A stretch of 5,391 nt of DNA, taken from Acidimicrobiaceae bacterium. Its GTDB lineage: Bacteria; Actinomycetota; Acidimicrobiia; Acidimicrobiales; UBA8592. The stretch is taken from positions 1-5,391 of the forward strand of contig PAZD01000037.1 in NCBI GenBank assembly GCA_002715405.1, given 5' to 3'. The position numbers were made by a program, and so were the translations under genes. Below, piece after piece: positions 1 to 5,391 of this stretch (positions within the stretch are counted from its first letter, which is position 1; every line of letters begins with the position of its first letter). Below the pieces are notes generated by a model. The model ran no database searches, was not told the DNA's origin, and saw nothing but the letters and a program-made list of their open reading frames with translations.

Positions 1-780
1 CTTACGGTCCCGCTACTCGCATTTGTCTACGGATACGGCCCACTAGATATGGGACTAAGTCTTATGCCGGCAGCTATTGGACTATTCCCAGCTTCCGCAA
101 TAGCGATACCACTTACAAGAAAAATTGGGTTTCGAACTGTTGGGACCCTCGGACTCGTCCTGCTCGCAGGAGCTTTTTATCTAGGTACTTCCCTCGAAAC
201 AGGCAGTAGCTTTCTATCTTTTGCTGTTGTTATGGTCATCTATGGTGCAGGGATAGGATTTGCCTCCCCACCAGCGACCGAAATTATTGTAGAAGCTCTT
301 CCAATGGAAAAACAGGGAGTAGCTTCTGCCCTTAATGACGTCCTAAGAGAACTTGGAGCTGTAGTCGGTATTGCCTTATCCGGTTCGATCTTTAACGCTG
401 GCTACCGAAAATCTATTTTGAATATCGATGGGTTTCCTCAAGAAATATTGGATGGAGTTAGAGAAACTCCAGCGGCAGCTGGATTAATAGCGCCATCGCT
501 GGGGGAAGAAGGACGAGTTCTCTTGATCCAAGTTTCAGAAGCCGTTATTGATGGTTGGGAGAAAGGACTATGGGCAGCATGCATCACTGCGGCTATTGGT
601 GCTATAGGATTTCTTATCTGGGCTCCCGGCCTAAAAGCAAAAAAACATTCCCGTAAACCAGAACCCCTAGAAAAGAGAACTATAGATTATCGTGAAGTCA
701 TTAAAATATTAAAGGTCGAAGGGGGACACCCTCGAACAAGTATCACGGCTAAACATCGAATTATCTATAAGGATTCTTAA
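1..780 (+). CDS. MFS transporter, DHA2 (14-TMS drug:H+ antiporter) family, C-terminal part
   Basis: This is the C-terminal 259 residues of an integral inner-membrane transporter. The frame is open from base 1, so the start lies outside the window. Hydrophobic segments at visible residues about 19-37, 46-63, 71-90, 114-132 and 187-208 fit the last transmembrane helices of a 14-helix DHA2 (EmrB/QacA-like) protein. Two stretches are typical of the family: 'PLTRKIGFR' (37-45), a motif-A-like cytoplasmic loop, and 'GVASALNDVLRELGAVVGIA' (106-125), matching the usual 'G.gsA.ndt.RelGgalGvA'. The roughly 55-residue extramembrane loop (132-186) before the last helix is also usual. After the last helix comes a hydrophilic, Lys/Arg-rich tail of about 50 residues (209-259), longer than in many relatives. 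DHA2 members usually export drugs or other small organic compounds using the proton gradient. The substrate cannot be read from this fragment. The stop TAA at 778-780 abuts the ATG of the next ORF. Confidence 0.88.
   Translation, partial: LTVPLLAFVYGYGPLDMGLSLMPAAIGLFPASAIAIPLTRKIGFRTVGTLGLVLLAGAFYLGTSLETGSSFLSFAVVMVIYGAGIGFASPPATEIIVEALPMEKQGVASALNDVLRELGAVVGIALSGSIFNAGYRKSILNIDGFPQEILDGVRETPAAAGLIAPSLGEEGRVLLIQVSEAVIDGWEKGLWAACITAAIGAIGFLIWAPGLKAKKHSRKPEPLEKRTIDYREVIKILKVEGGHPRTSITAKHRIIYKDS
769..773 (+). promoter_or_regulatory. Shine-Dalgarno AAGGA for the ORF starting at 781
   Basis: AAGGA lies 7 nt upstream of the ATG at 781, inside the last codons of the MFS gene. This is near-ideal spacing and makes 781 a more credible start than the later in-frame ATG at 838, which has no purine-rich sequence before it. 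It would allow translational coupling with the MFS gene, because the MFS stop directly precedes the ATG (TAAATG). Confidence 0.5.
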
Positions 781-990
781 ATGTATTCTTTGCCGCAGGG
801 ACATCAATGAATTGGATGTTTAGCTCTACCGTTATCGATGATTGCCGGTTTTACAGTTGTTACACTTTTTGCTGCGTCTCTCGGATTCTCTGGATTTATC
901 TCTACAACAGCTGGATTTATTGGTGCTGCTACTGCCATGGTCATTGCGTTGATGATATTACGGAAAAGCGGTGGGGCTCGGGAAAGATAG
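781..990 (+). pseudogene. Small two-helix membrane protein ORF interrupted by an in-frame TGA
   Basis: From the ATG at 781 the frame reads MYSLPQGHQ, then a TGA at 808-810. It then stays open to TAG at 988-990 and encodes a strongly hydrophobic peptide. Ignoring the stop, the product would be 69 residues. One helix is around 'LPLSMIAGFTVVTLFAASLG' and a second around 'GFIGAATAMVIALMIL', followed by a basic tail 'RKSGGARER' that should face the cytoplasm. Seen directly: a good ribosome site before 781, two clear hydrophobic segments, and one stop codon between them and the start. Inferred: a small membrane protein gene inactivated by a single substitution (for example TGG or CGA to TGA), a sequencing error, or UGA readthrough. 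A shorter 50-residue product from ATG 838 is possible but has no visible Shine-Dalgarno. I recognise no family. It sits between the MFS gene and the thiamine pyrophosphokinase gene, on the same strand. Confidence 0.4.
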
Positions 991-1017
991 ACTAGGGAAC
1001 GTACTCGAAAGTAATAC

Positions 1018-1022
1018 AAGGA
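1018..1022 (+). promoter_or_regulatory. Shine-Dalgarno AAGGA for the thiamine pyrophosphokinase gene
   Basis: AAGGA is placed 5 nt before the ATG at 1028. It decides the start in favour of 1028 over the in-frame GTG at 971, which would overlap the previous ORF by 20 nt and add 19 residues of unconserved-looking sequence. The alternative ATG at 1037 has only GGAAG very close to it. Confidence 0.55.
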
Positions 1023-1027
1023 TTTTC

Positions 1028-1693
1028 ATGGAAGCTATGAATGAAGAGCTGACAACTCCAGTTGTAATTTTGTGCGGAGGTCCTGCACCAAATTCTAATG
1101 TGGTCAAACATATCCCAACCCACGATTTCCTTATTGCAGTTGATTCAGGTTTGGATCACGCCCGCACTCTAGGGTTAGAGCCAAATTTAGTCATTGGTGA
1201 CCTCGACTCGGTATCTCATTCGGGCCTTAGCTGGGCGAAGAAGCAAAAGATAGAAATCAAGCAATTTTCAACGAATAAAGATAAATCTGATCTTGAACTA
1301 GCGCTAGACGAATCAAGGAGGATTGGGAATTCCGTCTTTGTCGTCGGATCAGATAGCGGAAGGTTTGATCATGTTCTTGGAATCATTGCTGCTCTTAGCT
1401 CAGCTGCGCCCTTCTTCACTCAATCCCATGCTCTAATAGGGAATTCCTATCTCACTTTCATTAATGAGAATGACAAAATTTATCTCTCTAATGGGCGAAT
1501 CGTCTCGATCTTTGCTCTCGGGGAACATGCCGACGGGGTTACTTTAAGGGGTTTCAAGTGGGAACTTGTCGATGCCTCTTTACCTTCAAGGTCGACTTTA
1601 GGCCTAAGTAACGAACTCTTAGAACAAGTTGGTGAAGCCACTGTCGAATCTGGCGTACTAGTCGCCATCCAAACAGGTGCATTTACTGTTTAG
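1028..1693 (+). CDS. thiN: Thiamine pyrophosphokinase (thiamine diphosphokinase)
   Basis: This cytosolic enzyme should transfer a pyrophosphate group from ATP to thiamine, giving thiamine diphosphate (the active cofactor) and AMP. It has 221 residues, a normal length for bacterial members. The N-terminal catalytic domain shows the family motifs in order: 'AVDSGLDHA' (37-45), 'VIGDLDS' (55-61), 'NKDKSDLELAL' (83-93; usually DKDxTDxExAL, here with Ser for Thr) and 'GSDSGRFDHVLG' (107-118; the G.R.DH signature). The C-terminal thiamine-binding beta domain is recognisable by 'GVTLRGFKWEL' (170-180), 'GLSNEL' (192-197) and a closing 'VESGVLVAI' strand (206-214). This route salvages free thiamine and differs from the ThiE/ThiL route, which makes the diphosphate through thiamine monophosphate. 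The gene lies 37 nt after the broken small ORF on the same strand, so it may be cotranscribed with the MFS gene. Its last 11 bases overlap the 3' end of the opposing ABC ATPase gene. I see no TPP riboswitch upstream. Confidence 0.9.
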   Translation: MEAMNEELTTPVVILCGGPAPNSNVVKHIPTHDFLIAVDSGLDHARTLGLEPNLVIGDLDSVSHSGLSWAKKQKIEIKQFSTNKDKSDLELALDESRRIGNSVFVVGSDSGRFDHVLGIIAALSSAAPFFTQSHALIGNSYLTFINENDKIYLSNGRIVSIFALGEHADGVTLRGFKWELVDASLPSRSTLGLSNELLEQVGEATVESGVLVAIQTGAFTV

Positions 1694-2477
1694 GTTCCGC
1701 AATAGCACTCCATCGGCCGTTGCGATATTGCAAGCGTAAATCTAAGTCAAAACACGCAGAAAGATTCTTTTCATTAAGAGTCTCATTGATCGTTCCTGTA
1801 GCGATAGCTTTCCCTCCTCGAAGAAAGAGGACATGAGTAAATCCAGCAGGTATTTCTTCCACATGATGGGTCACTAGGACGATAGGGGGAGCTGAAGTGT
1901 CTTTCGATAGTAAAGACAGACCATTGACTAAGTTTTCTCGGGCAGGCAAATCTAGTCCAGCCGCAGGTTCATCAAGAAGGAGTAAGCCGGGGTCGCTCAT
2001 CATGCTTCTAGCGATTAAAACGCGCTGCTTTTCTCCTGAGGAAAGTGTTCCAAATGTCCGATTTCGTAAACCTTCAATCCCAATACGCTTTAGTTCAAGT
2101 AAAGCTTTCTCTTTATCTTCCTTGGAGTATTTGTGCCACCACGGTTCCAATGCCCCGTAGGCTGCCGTCATAACCACTTCTAGTGCAGTAAGGCTGGGGC
2201 GGAGAAGGTCGGCAAATCCTTGGCTACTGAACCCGACTAGGTGCCGCATCTTACGGATATCGGTTTTCCCTAACTCATGTCCAAGGACTTCAACTTTTCC
2301 ACTGGTTGGGTGCGTATAAAAGCTAGCGATACGTAGTAGAGAAGTTTTCCCTGATCCATTTGGGCCAAAGACAACCCATCGCTCTCCATGGCGGATCCTT
2401 AAATTGACCTTTTCCAAAAGAAATTTTCCATCTCGTGCGAGAGAAACATCTTTGAGTGATAAAGCGACGTCCGTCAT
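1683..2477 (-). CDS. Stand-alone ABC transporter ATP-binding protein (YlmA/ModF-like, COG1119 type)
   Basis: This is a 264-residue single ABC ATPase domain with no membrane segments, and all core motifs are intact: Walker A GPNGSGKTS (38-46), Q-loop Gln86 in 'GFSSQG', signature LSSGEKQR (145-152), Walker B LLLLDEP (165-171) with catalytic Glu170, D-loop AGLD (173-176) and switch His204 in 'VTHHVEEIP'. The C-terminal 'GFTHVLFLRGGKAIATG' and 'NLSACFDL' stretches resemble the YlmA/ModF-like group (COG1119), whose role is poorly known and which often lacks an obvious permease. It is therefore expected to hydrolyse ATP in the cytoplasm, with unknown partner and substrate. The ATG at 2477 is 4 nt beyond the stop of the exporter gene upstream, which suggests cotranscription and translational coupling. 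Its 3' end overlaps the opposing thiamine pyrophosphokinase gene by 11 bp. An energising subunit for a permease encoded elsewhere, or a non-transport ATPase, are both possible. Confidence 0.87.
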   Translation of the reverse strand: MTDVALSLKDVSLARDGKFLLEKVNLRIRHGERWVVFGPNGSGKTSLLRIASFYTHPTSGKVEVLGHELGKTDIRKMRHLVGFSSQGFADLLRPSLTALEVVMTAAYGALEPWWHKYSKEDKEKALLELKRIGIEGLRNRTFGTLSSGEKQRVLIARSMMSDPGLLLLDEPAAGLDLPARENLVNGLSLLSKDTSAPPIVLVTHHVEEIPAGFTHVLFLRGGKAIATGTINETLNEKNLSACFDLDLRLQYRNGRWSAIAEPKQ

Positions 2478-2479
2478 TT

Positions 2480-2483
2480 TCCT
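2480..2483 (-). promoter_or_regulatory. Shine-Dalgarno AGGA overlapping the upstream stop codon
   Basis: On the minus strand the junction reads TAGGAAAATG. The TAG stop of the exporter gene (2484-2482) supplies the first bases of AGGA, and the ATG of the stand-alone ATPase follows after only 2 nt. The spacing is short, so initiation probably relies on ribosomes finishing the upstream gene. Confidence 0.4.
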
Positions 2484-4389
2484 ATCGATCTACTGCGGTC
2501 TTCCAAGCTGCGTACATGCCAGCATATTTGCCTTTAGCTTTAATGAGTTCATTGTGGCTTCCTAACTCAATAATTGTCCCTTCGTCCACTACCGCTATTC
2601 TGTCAGCTCGCATTACCGTGGCTAATCTATGAGCGACAATTATGGCAGTCCTGCCATTGAGGAGTGAATCCAAAGCTTTTTCTATTGTATTCTCAGACTG
2701 CAAATCTAGATTTGATGTAGCTTCATCGAGAACTAAAACCCTTGGCTGAGACAAAAAAGCCCGAGCTAGTGCAACAAGTTGGCGTTCACCTGCACTAAGC
2801 GAGGATCCACGTTCATGGATGATGGTATTGATTCCTTCGTCCATAGAAGCTACTAGTGGAGCTAACCCGGTTGATTCTAAGGCATTCCAGATCTCATCTT
2901 CTGATGCGTCTGGTTTAGAGAACGCAACATTGTCGCGAATTGTGCCAGCAAAGAGAAATGGTTCCTGAGGTACCACGCCAAGCTGAGATCGTAGAGAAGT
3001 AATTGTTGCTTTCCGGATATCGATTCCATCGATAGATATGTTCCCTTGATCAGGATCATAAAAGCGGCACACAAGTTTGGCGATAGTTGATTTCCCCCCT
3101 CCAGTCGGCCCGACTATTGCGAGGGTCTCTCCAGCGCGAATATCCAATTCAACTTCGTTCAGCACCTGAGTCCCAGAGATGTAGCTGAAAGAAATATTGT
3201 TTAAATGTATATCACCTTTGATTGGGGGAAGGTCCTTAGCATCACTTTGTTCAAGAACCGTTGGTTGTCTTGCGAGTAGCTCTCGCAGTTTGGCAGTAGC
3301 GGCTTGCCCTTGTTGGTAGCCATTGTAGAGCTGGGTGAGAGTTTGAATGGGGGCAAAAAACGCACCAAGATAAAGAAGAAAAGCTGTAAGTTCCCCAATT
3401 TTTAAAGTTCCATTGAGGACCATGCGACCACCAATAAGAAGAACGAAAGCTCGACCTATTATCGCAATAGCTTCTGTGCCTGGGGTGTAAATACAAGCCG
3501 CCCGAACAGCATCGAGATTGGCGTCCTTATGTTCTCCAACGATATTAGTGTGGCGAATTACATTGTGGCGGCGGCGATTATGGGCCGTGATTATACGAAT
3601 GCCAGCAAGGCTTTCCTGAAGATCTGCAAGAACGTCCCCTATTCGATTTCTGACTCTTCGGTAAGCGTTCTCAGACCTCCTCCGGAACCATTCGCTAAGC
3701 ACCAGGGTGATGGGAATCACTATAAGAAGGGTGATTAAGGCAAGGCTTGGGTTGATAATAATGAGCACGATCGTAATCACCACAACTGTTAAAGCCTGAA
3801 CAGCAAAATTGACTAGCCCTTCCTGAAACAATTGGGACAATGCTTCAATGTCGCTCGTCATCCTTGTCATAAGAACTCCAGCCTTCTCGTTGGTAAAGAA
3901 ATCAAGTGACTGTCGTTGGAGATGGCTGAAAACACGTATTCTAAGTTTTTTCATTAATGATTCACCTAATGCTCCGGTGTATTGGATCCGGTATCGGGCA
4001 CTCAAAGCATGAAGCATGATGCTCCCAAGGTAGGTAATGGCGACGATGATAAGAACATTTCGGTCGCCAGTGACCACTCCTTCATCAATCCCAAACTTGG
4101 TTAGTAAAGGTCCGGCTTGGAGGAGGACGCTTTCGATAATAACCAAAAGTAGTGCACCAGACAGTTTCCACTTGTGGGGAGACAGGAAACTCCTAAGTGT
4201 AAACAACTCTTTATTGTCAGAATGATAACTGAACTGGACTACTGGCTCTGGATGATCTGGTTCAGAATTCAAAACATTATTAACCTCCTTCTGAAGATGC
4301 CCAGGGACACCGGCATATGGAAGCCCTGCATCACGTGAAGAAGTCATCGAAGTGGCTTTCCCAAAACCTATTGGAGGTCCGAAACTCAC
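2482..4389 (-). CDS. ABC exporter half-transporter (TMD-NBD fusion), catalytically intact subunit
   Basis: This is a 635-residue ABCB-type (type IV) exporter half: six membrane helices followed by one ATPase domain. A 65-residue soluble N-terminal leader (with 'NSEPDHPEPVVQFSYHSDNK') precedes the helices, which lie at about 77-94, 112-130, 193-212, 214-233, 305-323 and 333-350. The ATPase domain has A-loop Tyr403, Walker A GPTGGGKST (427-435), Q-loop Gln475, signature LSAGERQ (531-537), Walker B VLVLDE (551-556) with catalytic Glu556, D-loop SNLD (559-562) and switch His587. Everything needed for hydrolysis is present. The signature has Ala in place of the second residue Gly of LSGGQ, and Glu for its Gln. 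The start is GTG at 4389, supported by GGAG 5 nt upstream. An internal ATG at residue 15 would remove a poorly conserved leader. The gene follows the partner half by 45 nt, and together they should form a heterodimer in the inner membrane exporting an unknown, possibly hydrophobic, compound. Confidence 0.9.
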   Translation of the reverse strand: MSFGPPIGFGKATSMTSSRDAGLPYAGVPGHLQKEVNNVLNSEPDHPEPVVQFSYHSDNKELFTLRSFLSPHKWKLSGALLLVIIESVLLQAGPLLTKFGIDEGVVTGDRNVLIIVAITYLGSIMLHALSARYRIQYTGALGESLMKKLRIRVFSHLQRQSLDFFTNEKAGVLMTRMTSDIEALSQLFQEGLVNFAVQALTVVVITIVLIIINPSLALITLLIVIPITLVLSEWFRRRSENAYRRVRNRIGDVLADLQESLAGIRIITAHNRRRHNVIRHTNIVGEHKDANLDAVRAACIYTPGTEAIAIIGRAFVLLIGGRMVLNGTLKIGELTAFLLYLGAFFAPIQTLTQLYNGYQQGQAATAKLRELLARQPTVLEQSDAKDLPPIKGDIHLNNISFSYISGTQVLNEVELDIRAGETLAIVGPTGGGKSTIAKLVCRFYDPDQGNISIDGIDIRKATITSLRSQLGVVPQEPFLFAGTIRDNVAFSKPDASEDEIWNALESTGLAPLVASMDEGINTIIHERGSSLSAGERQLVALARAFLSQPRVLVLDEATSNLDLQSENTIEKALDSLLNGRTAIIVAHRLATVMRADRIAVVDEGTIIELGSHNELIKAKGKYAGMYAAWKTAVDR

Positions 4390-4394
4390 AATTT

Positions 4395-4398
4395 CTCC
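4395..4398 (-). promoter_or_regulatory. Shine-Dalgarno GGAG before the GTG start at 4389
   Basis: On the minus strand GGAG ends 5 nt before the GTG at 4389-4387. It lies in the 45-nt gap after the stop of the preceding exporter gene. It is the main reason for choosing this GTG over the internal ATG 14 codons further in. Confidence 0.55.
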
Positions 4399-4434
4399 AA
4401 ACTTAAGTATCTGACTGTTTTAAAAGGTGTGGAG

Positions 4435-5391
4435 CTAATCATCGTCGCTCACAGTTTTTTGTAAATTCTTTTTTTCTGCTTCGGCGAGGATAGCCACATA
4501 CCTTTTGTCATTAGCCATTAGCTGGCTATGGGTTCCCTCCGCTGCAACTCTGCCATCTTCAATTAGGACGACTCGGTCGGCGAGAGAGATGGTAGAGACC
4601 CGTTGAGCTATGAGTATGGTAGTTCTTCCTTGGAGATGTTCGGAAAGCGCACTGTGGATTTTTGCCTCTACTTCAACATCTATAGCGCTAGTTGCATCGT
4701 CTAAAACGAGGATCGGTGTTTTCTCCAACAGTGTTCGGGCTAGTGCGATTCGCTGTCGCTGGCCTCCGGAAAGCGTATAACCACGTTCGCCAACAACCGT
4801 TTCGTAGCCATCTGACAGCTCATTAATAAATCCAGAGGCCTCCGCAGCCTTTGCCGCTGCGACAATGTCCTCTTCAGGGGCATTGGGATGGCTAAAGGCA
4901 ATATTTTCTGCAATCGAAACGGAAAACAAAAATGGGTCATCGAATACTATTCCAATTTGGTCATGAAGCGATTCAAGAGTGACATCTCTAATATCTTTAC
5001 CATCTACTAAAATCCTCCCCGACGTCGGATCATAAAAACGGTTTAGTAATCGCCCTATAGTGGATTTTCCGGATCCAGTCCTTCCTACAATGGCGACAGT
5101 CTCTCCGGGTCTGACTCGAAGATCTAATCCGGATAGTACTTCTTCAGATGAGGTAACTGGATCATCCGCACTGATGTCCCGAGTATTTGGGTAAACGAAG
5201 GAGACATTTTCGAAAACAACATAACCCTCAACATCCGCTAAATGAGTTGCACTTGGGGAGTTAATAACCGTTGGTTCTTCATCGAGGACCTCAAAGATTC
5301 GTTGTGCTGATGCAGATGCCCTTTGAGTCTGCAACAAAAGAAAACCGAACATACGAAAGGGCGCTTGGAGCATAATAACGTAGGCGTTAAA
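4435..5391 (-). CDS. ABC exporter half-transporter with degenerate ATP site, C-terminal part
   Basis: The visible 318 residues are the end of the last membrane helix/coupling region (about 1-35) plus a complete ABC ATPase domain. The frame is open at the right edge, so the start and most helices are outside the window. Seen in the domain (numbered from the first visible residue): A-loop Tyr67, Walker A GRTGSGKST (103-111), a perfect signature LSGGQRQR (207-214) and D-loop SAID (235-238). Three catalytic positions are altered: Asp151 where the Q-loop Gln should be ('GIVFDDPFLF'), Asp232 for the catalytic Glu after Walker B ('LVLDDATSA') and Gln263 for the switch His ('IAQRVST'). This is the pattern of the degenerate subunit in heterodimeric exporters such as TM287/288 and BmrCD. 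About 12 extra residues lie between the A-loop and Walker A compared with the partner. It is the first of three adjacent ABC genes on this strand; its promoter is not in view. Confidence 0.88.
   Translation of the reverse strand, partial: FNAYVIMLQAPFRMFGFLLLQTQRASASAQRIFEVLDEEPTVINSPSATHLADVEGYVVFENVSFVYPNTRDISADDPVTSSEEVLSGLDLRVRPGETVAIVGRTGSGKSTIGRLLNRFYDPTSGRILVDGKDIRDVTLESLHDQIGIVFDDPFLFSVSIAENIAFSHPNAPEEDIVAAAKAAEASGFINELSDGYETVVGERGYTLSGGQRQRIALARTLLEKTPILVLDDATSAIDVEVEAKIHSALSEHLQGRTTILIAQRVSTISLADRVVLIEDGRVAAEGTHSQLMANDKRYVAILAEAEKKNLQKTVSDDD

Noticed and set aside
808..810. A recoded genetic code in which TGA is a sense codon; all six stops read in the window are TAA or TAG.
   Set aside because: Six stops are too few to show TGA avoidance, and the four recognisable protein genes other than the small ORF contain no in-frame TGA while using TGG for Trp. 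One TGA in an unrecognised ORF is not evidence of recoding.
807..995. A 62-codon + strand frame starting MNWMFSS that overlaps the ATGA at 807-810.
   Set aside because: Its product is unusually rich in Cys, Trp and Tyr and looks like an out-of-frame reading of the hydrophobic ORF in frame with 781-990. It has no Shine-Dalgarno of its own.
971..1027. Extension of the thiamine pyrophosphokinase to the in-frame GTG at 971.
   Set aside because: It would overlap the preceding ORF and adds residues unlike the family N-terminus. AAGGA at 1018-1022 supports the ATG at 1028.
1699..1731. Inverted repeat GCAATA ... TATTGC just after the thiamine pyrophosphokinase stop, considered as a terminator.
   Set aside because: The stem is only 6 bp with a 21-nt loop and no T-run follows. 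It lies in the coding region for the ATPase C-terminus.
1897..2160. An 87-codon + strand frame opposite the stand-alone ATPase.
   Set aside because: It is antisense to a well-supported gene, is Ser/Arg/Pro-rich, and has no recognisable features. It is a shadow frame.
3001..3041. Cluster of GATATC/ATCGAT-like palindromes.
   Set aside because: They fall in codons for the repeated Ile-Asp-Gly/Ile-Asp-Ile residues of the exporter ATPase domain and are explained by coding.

Overview
The window looks like ordinary chromosomal DNA from a bacterium of moderate G+C content (roughly mid-40s percent by eye). It carries transport genes and one vitamin-cofactor gene. Several protein features resemble actinobacterial families: the long N-terminal leader and 'EPDHPEP...FTLRSFL' stretch of one ABC exporter half, the 'THHVEEIPAGFTHVLFLRGG' tail of the stand-alone ATPase, and the DHA2-type MFS protein. 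An uncultured, lower-GC actinobacterium such as a marine Acidimicrobiia-like lineage is my best guess. This is inferred from remembered family resemblance and was not tested.

Left part, + strand: the C-terminal half of a DHA2-family (14-TMS, drug:H+ antiporter type) MFS transporter enters from the left edge and ends at 780. Directly abutting its stop is a small two-helix membrane ORF (781-990). It has a good Shine-Dalgarno but is broken by an in-frame TGA at 808-810. A complete thiamine pyrophosphokinase (thiN-like) follows at 1028-1693. The three could be one transcription unit.

Right part, - strand: three ABC genes are read right to left, closely packed like an operon. First is an exporter half (4435 to beyond 5391, N-terminus outside the window) whose nucleotide-binding domain lacks the usual catalytic residues. 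Next is a full-length exporter half (2482-4389) with an intact catalytic set. Last is a stand-alone ABC ATPase (1683-2477). The two exporter halves read as a heterodimeric type IV (ABCB-like) exporter with one degenerate and one consensus ATP site. The stand-alone ATPase has no membrane partner in view, and it runs tail-to-tail into the thiamine pyrophosphokinase gene with an 11-bp overlap.

There are no RNA genes, mobile elements, CRISPR arrays or convincing terminators. I see no clearly novel multi-gene system. The points most worth a second look are the UGA-interrupted small membrane ORF and the set of substitutions in the degenerate ABC half.
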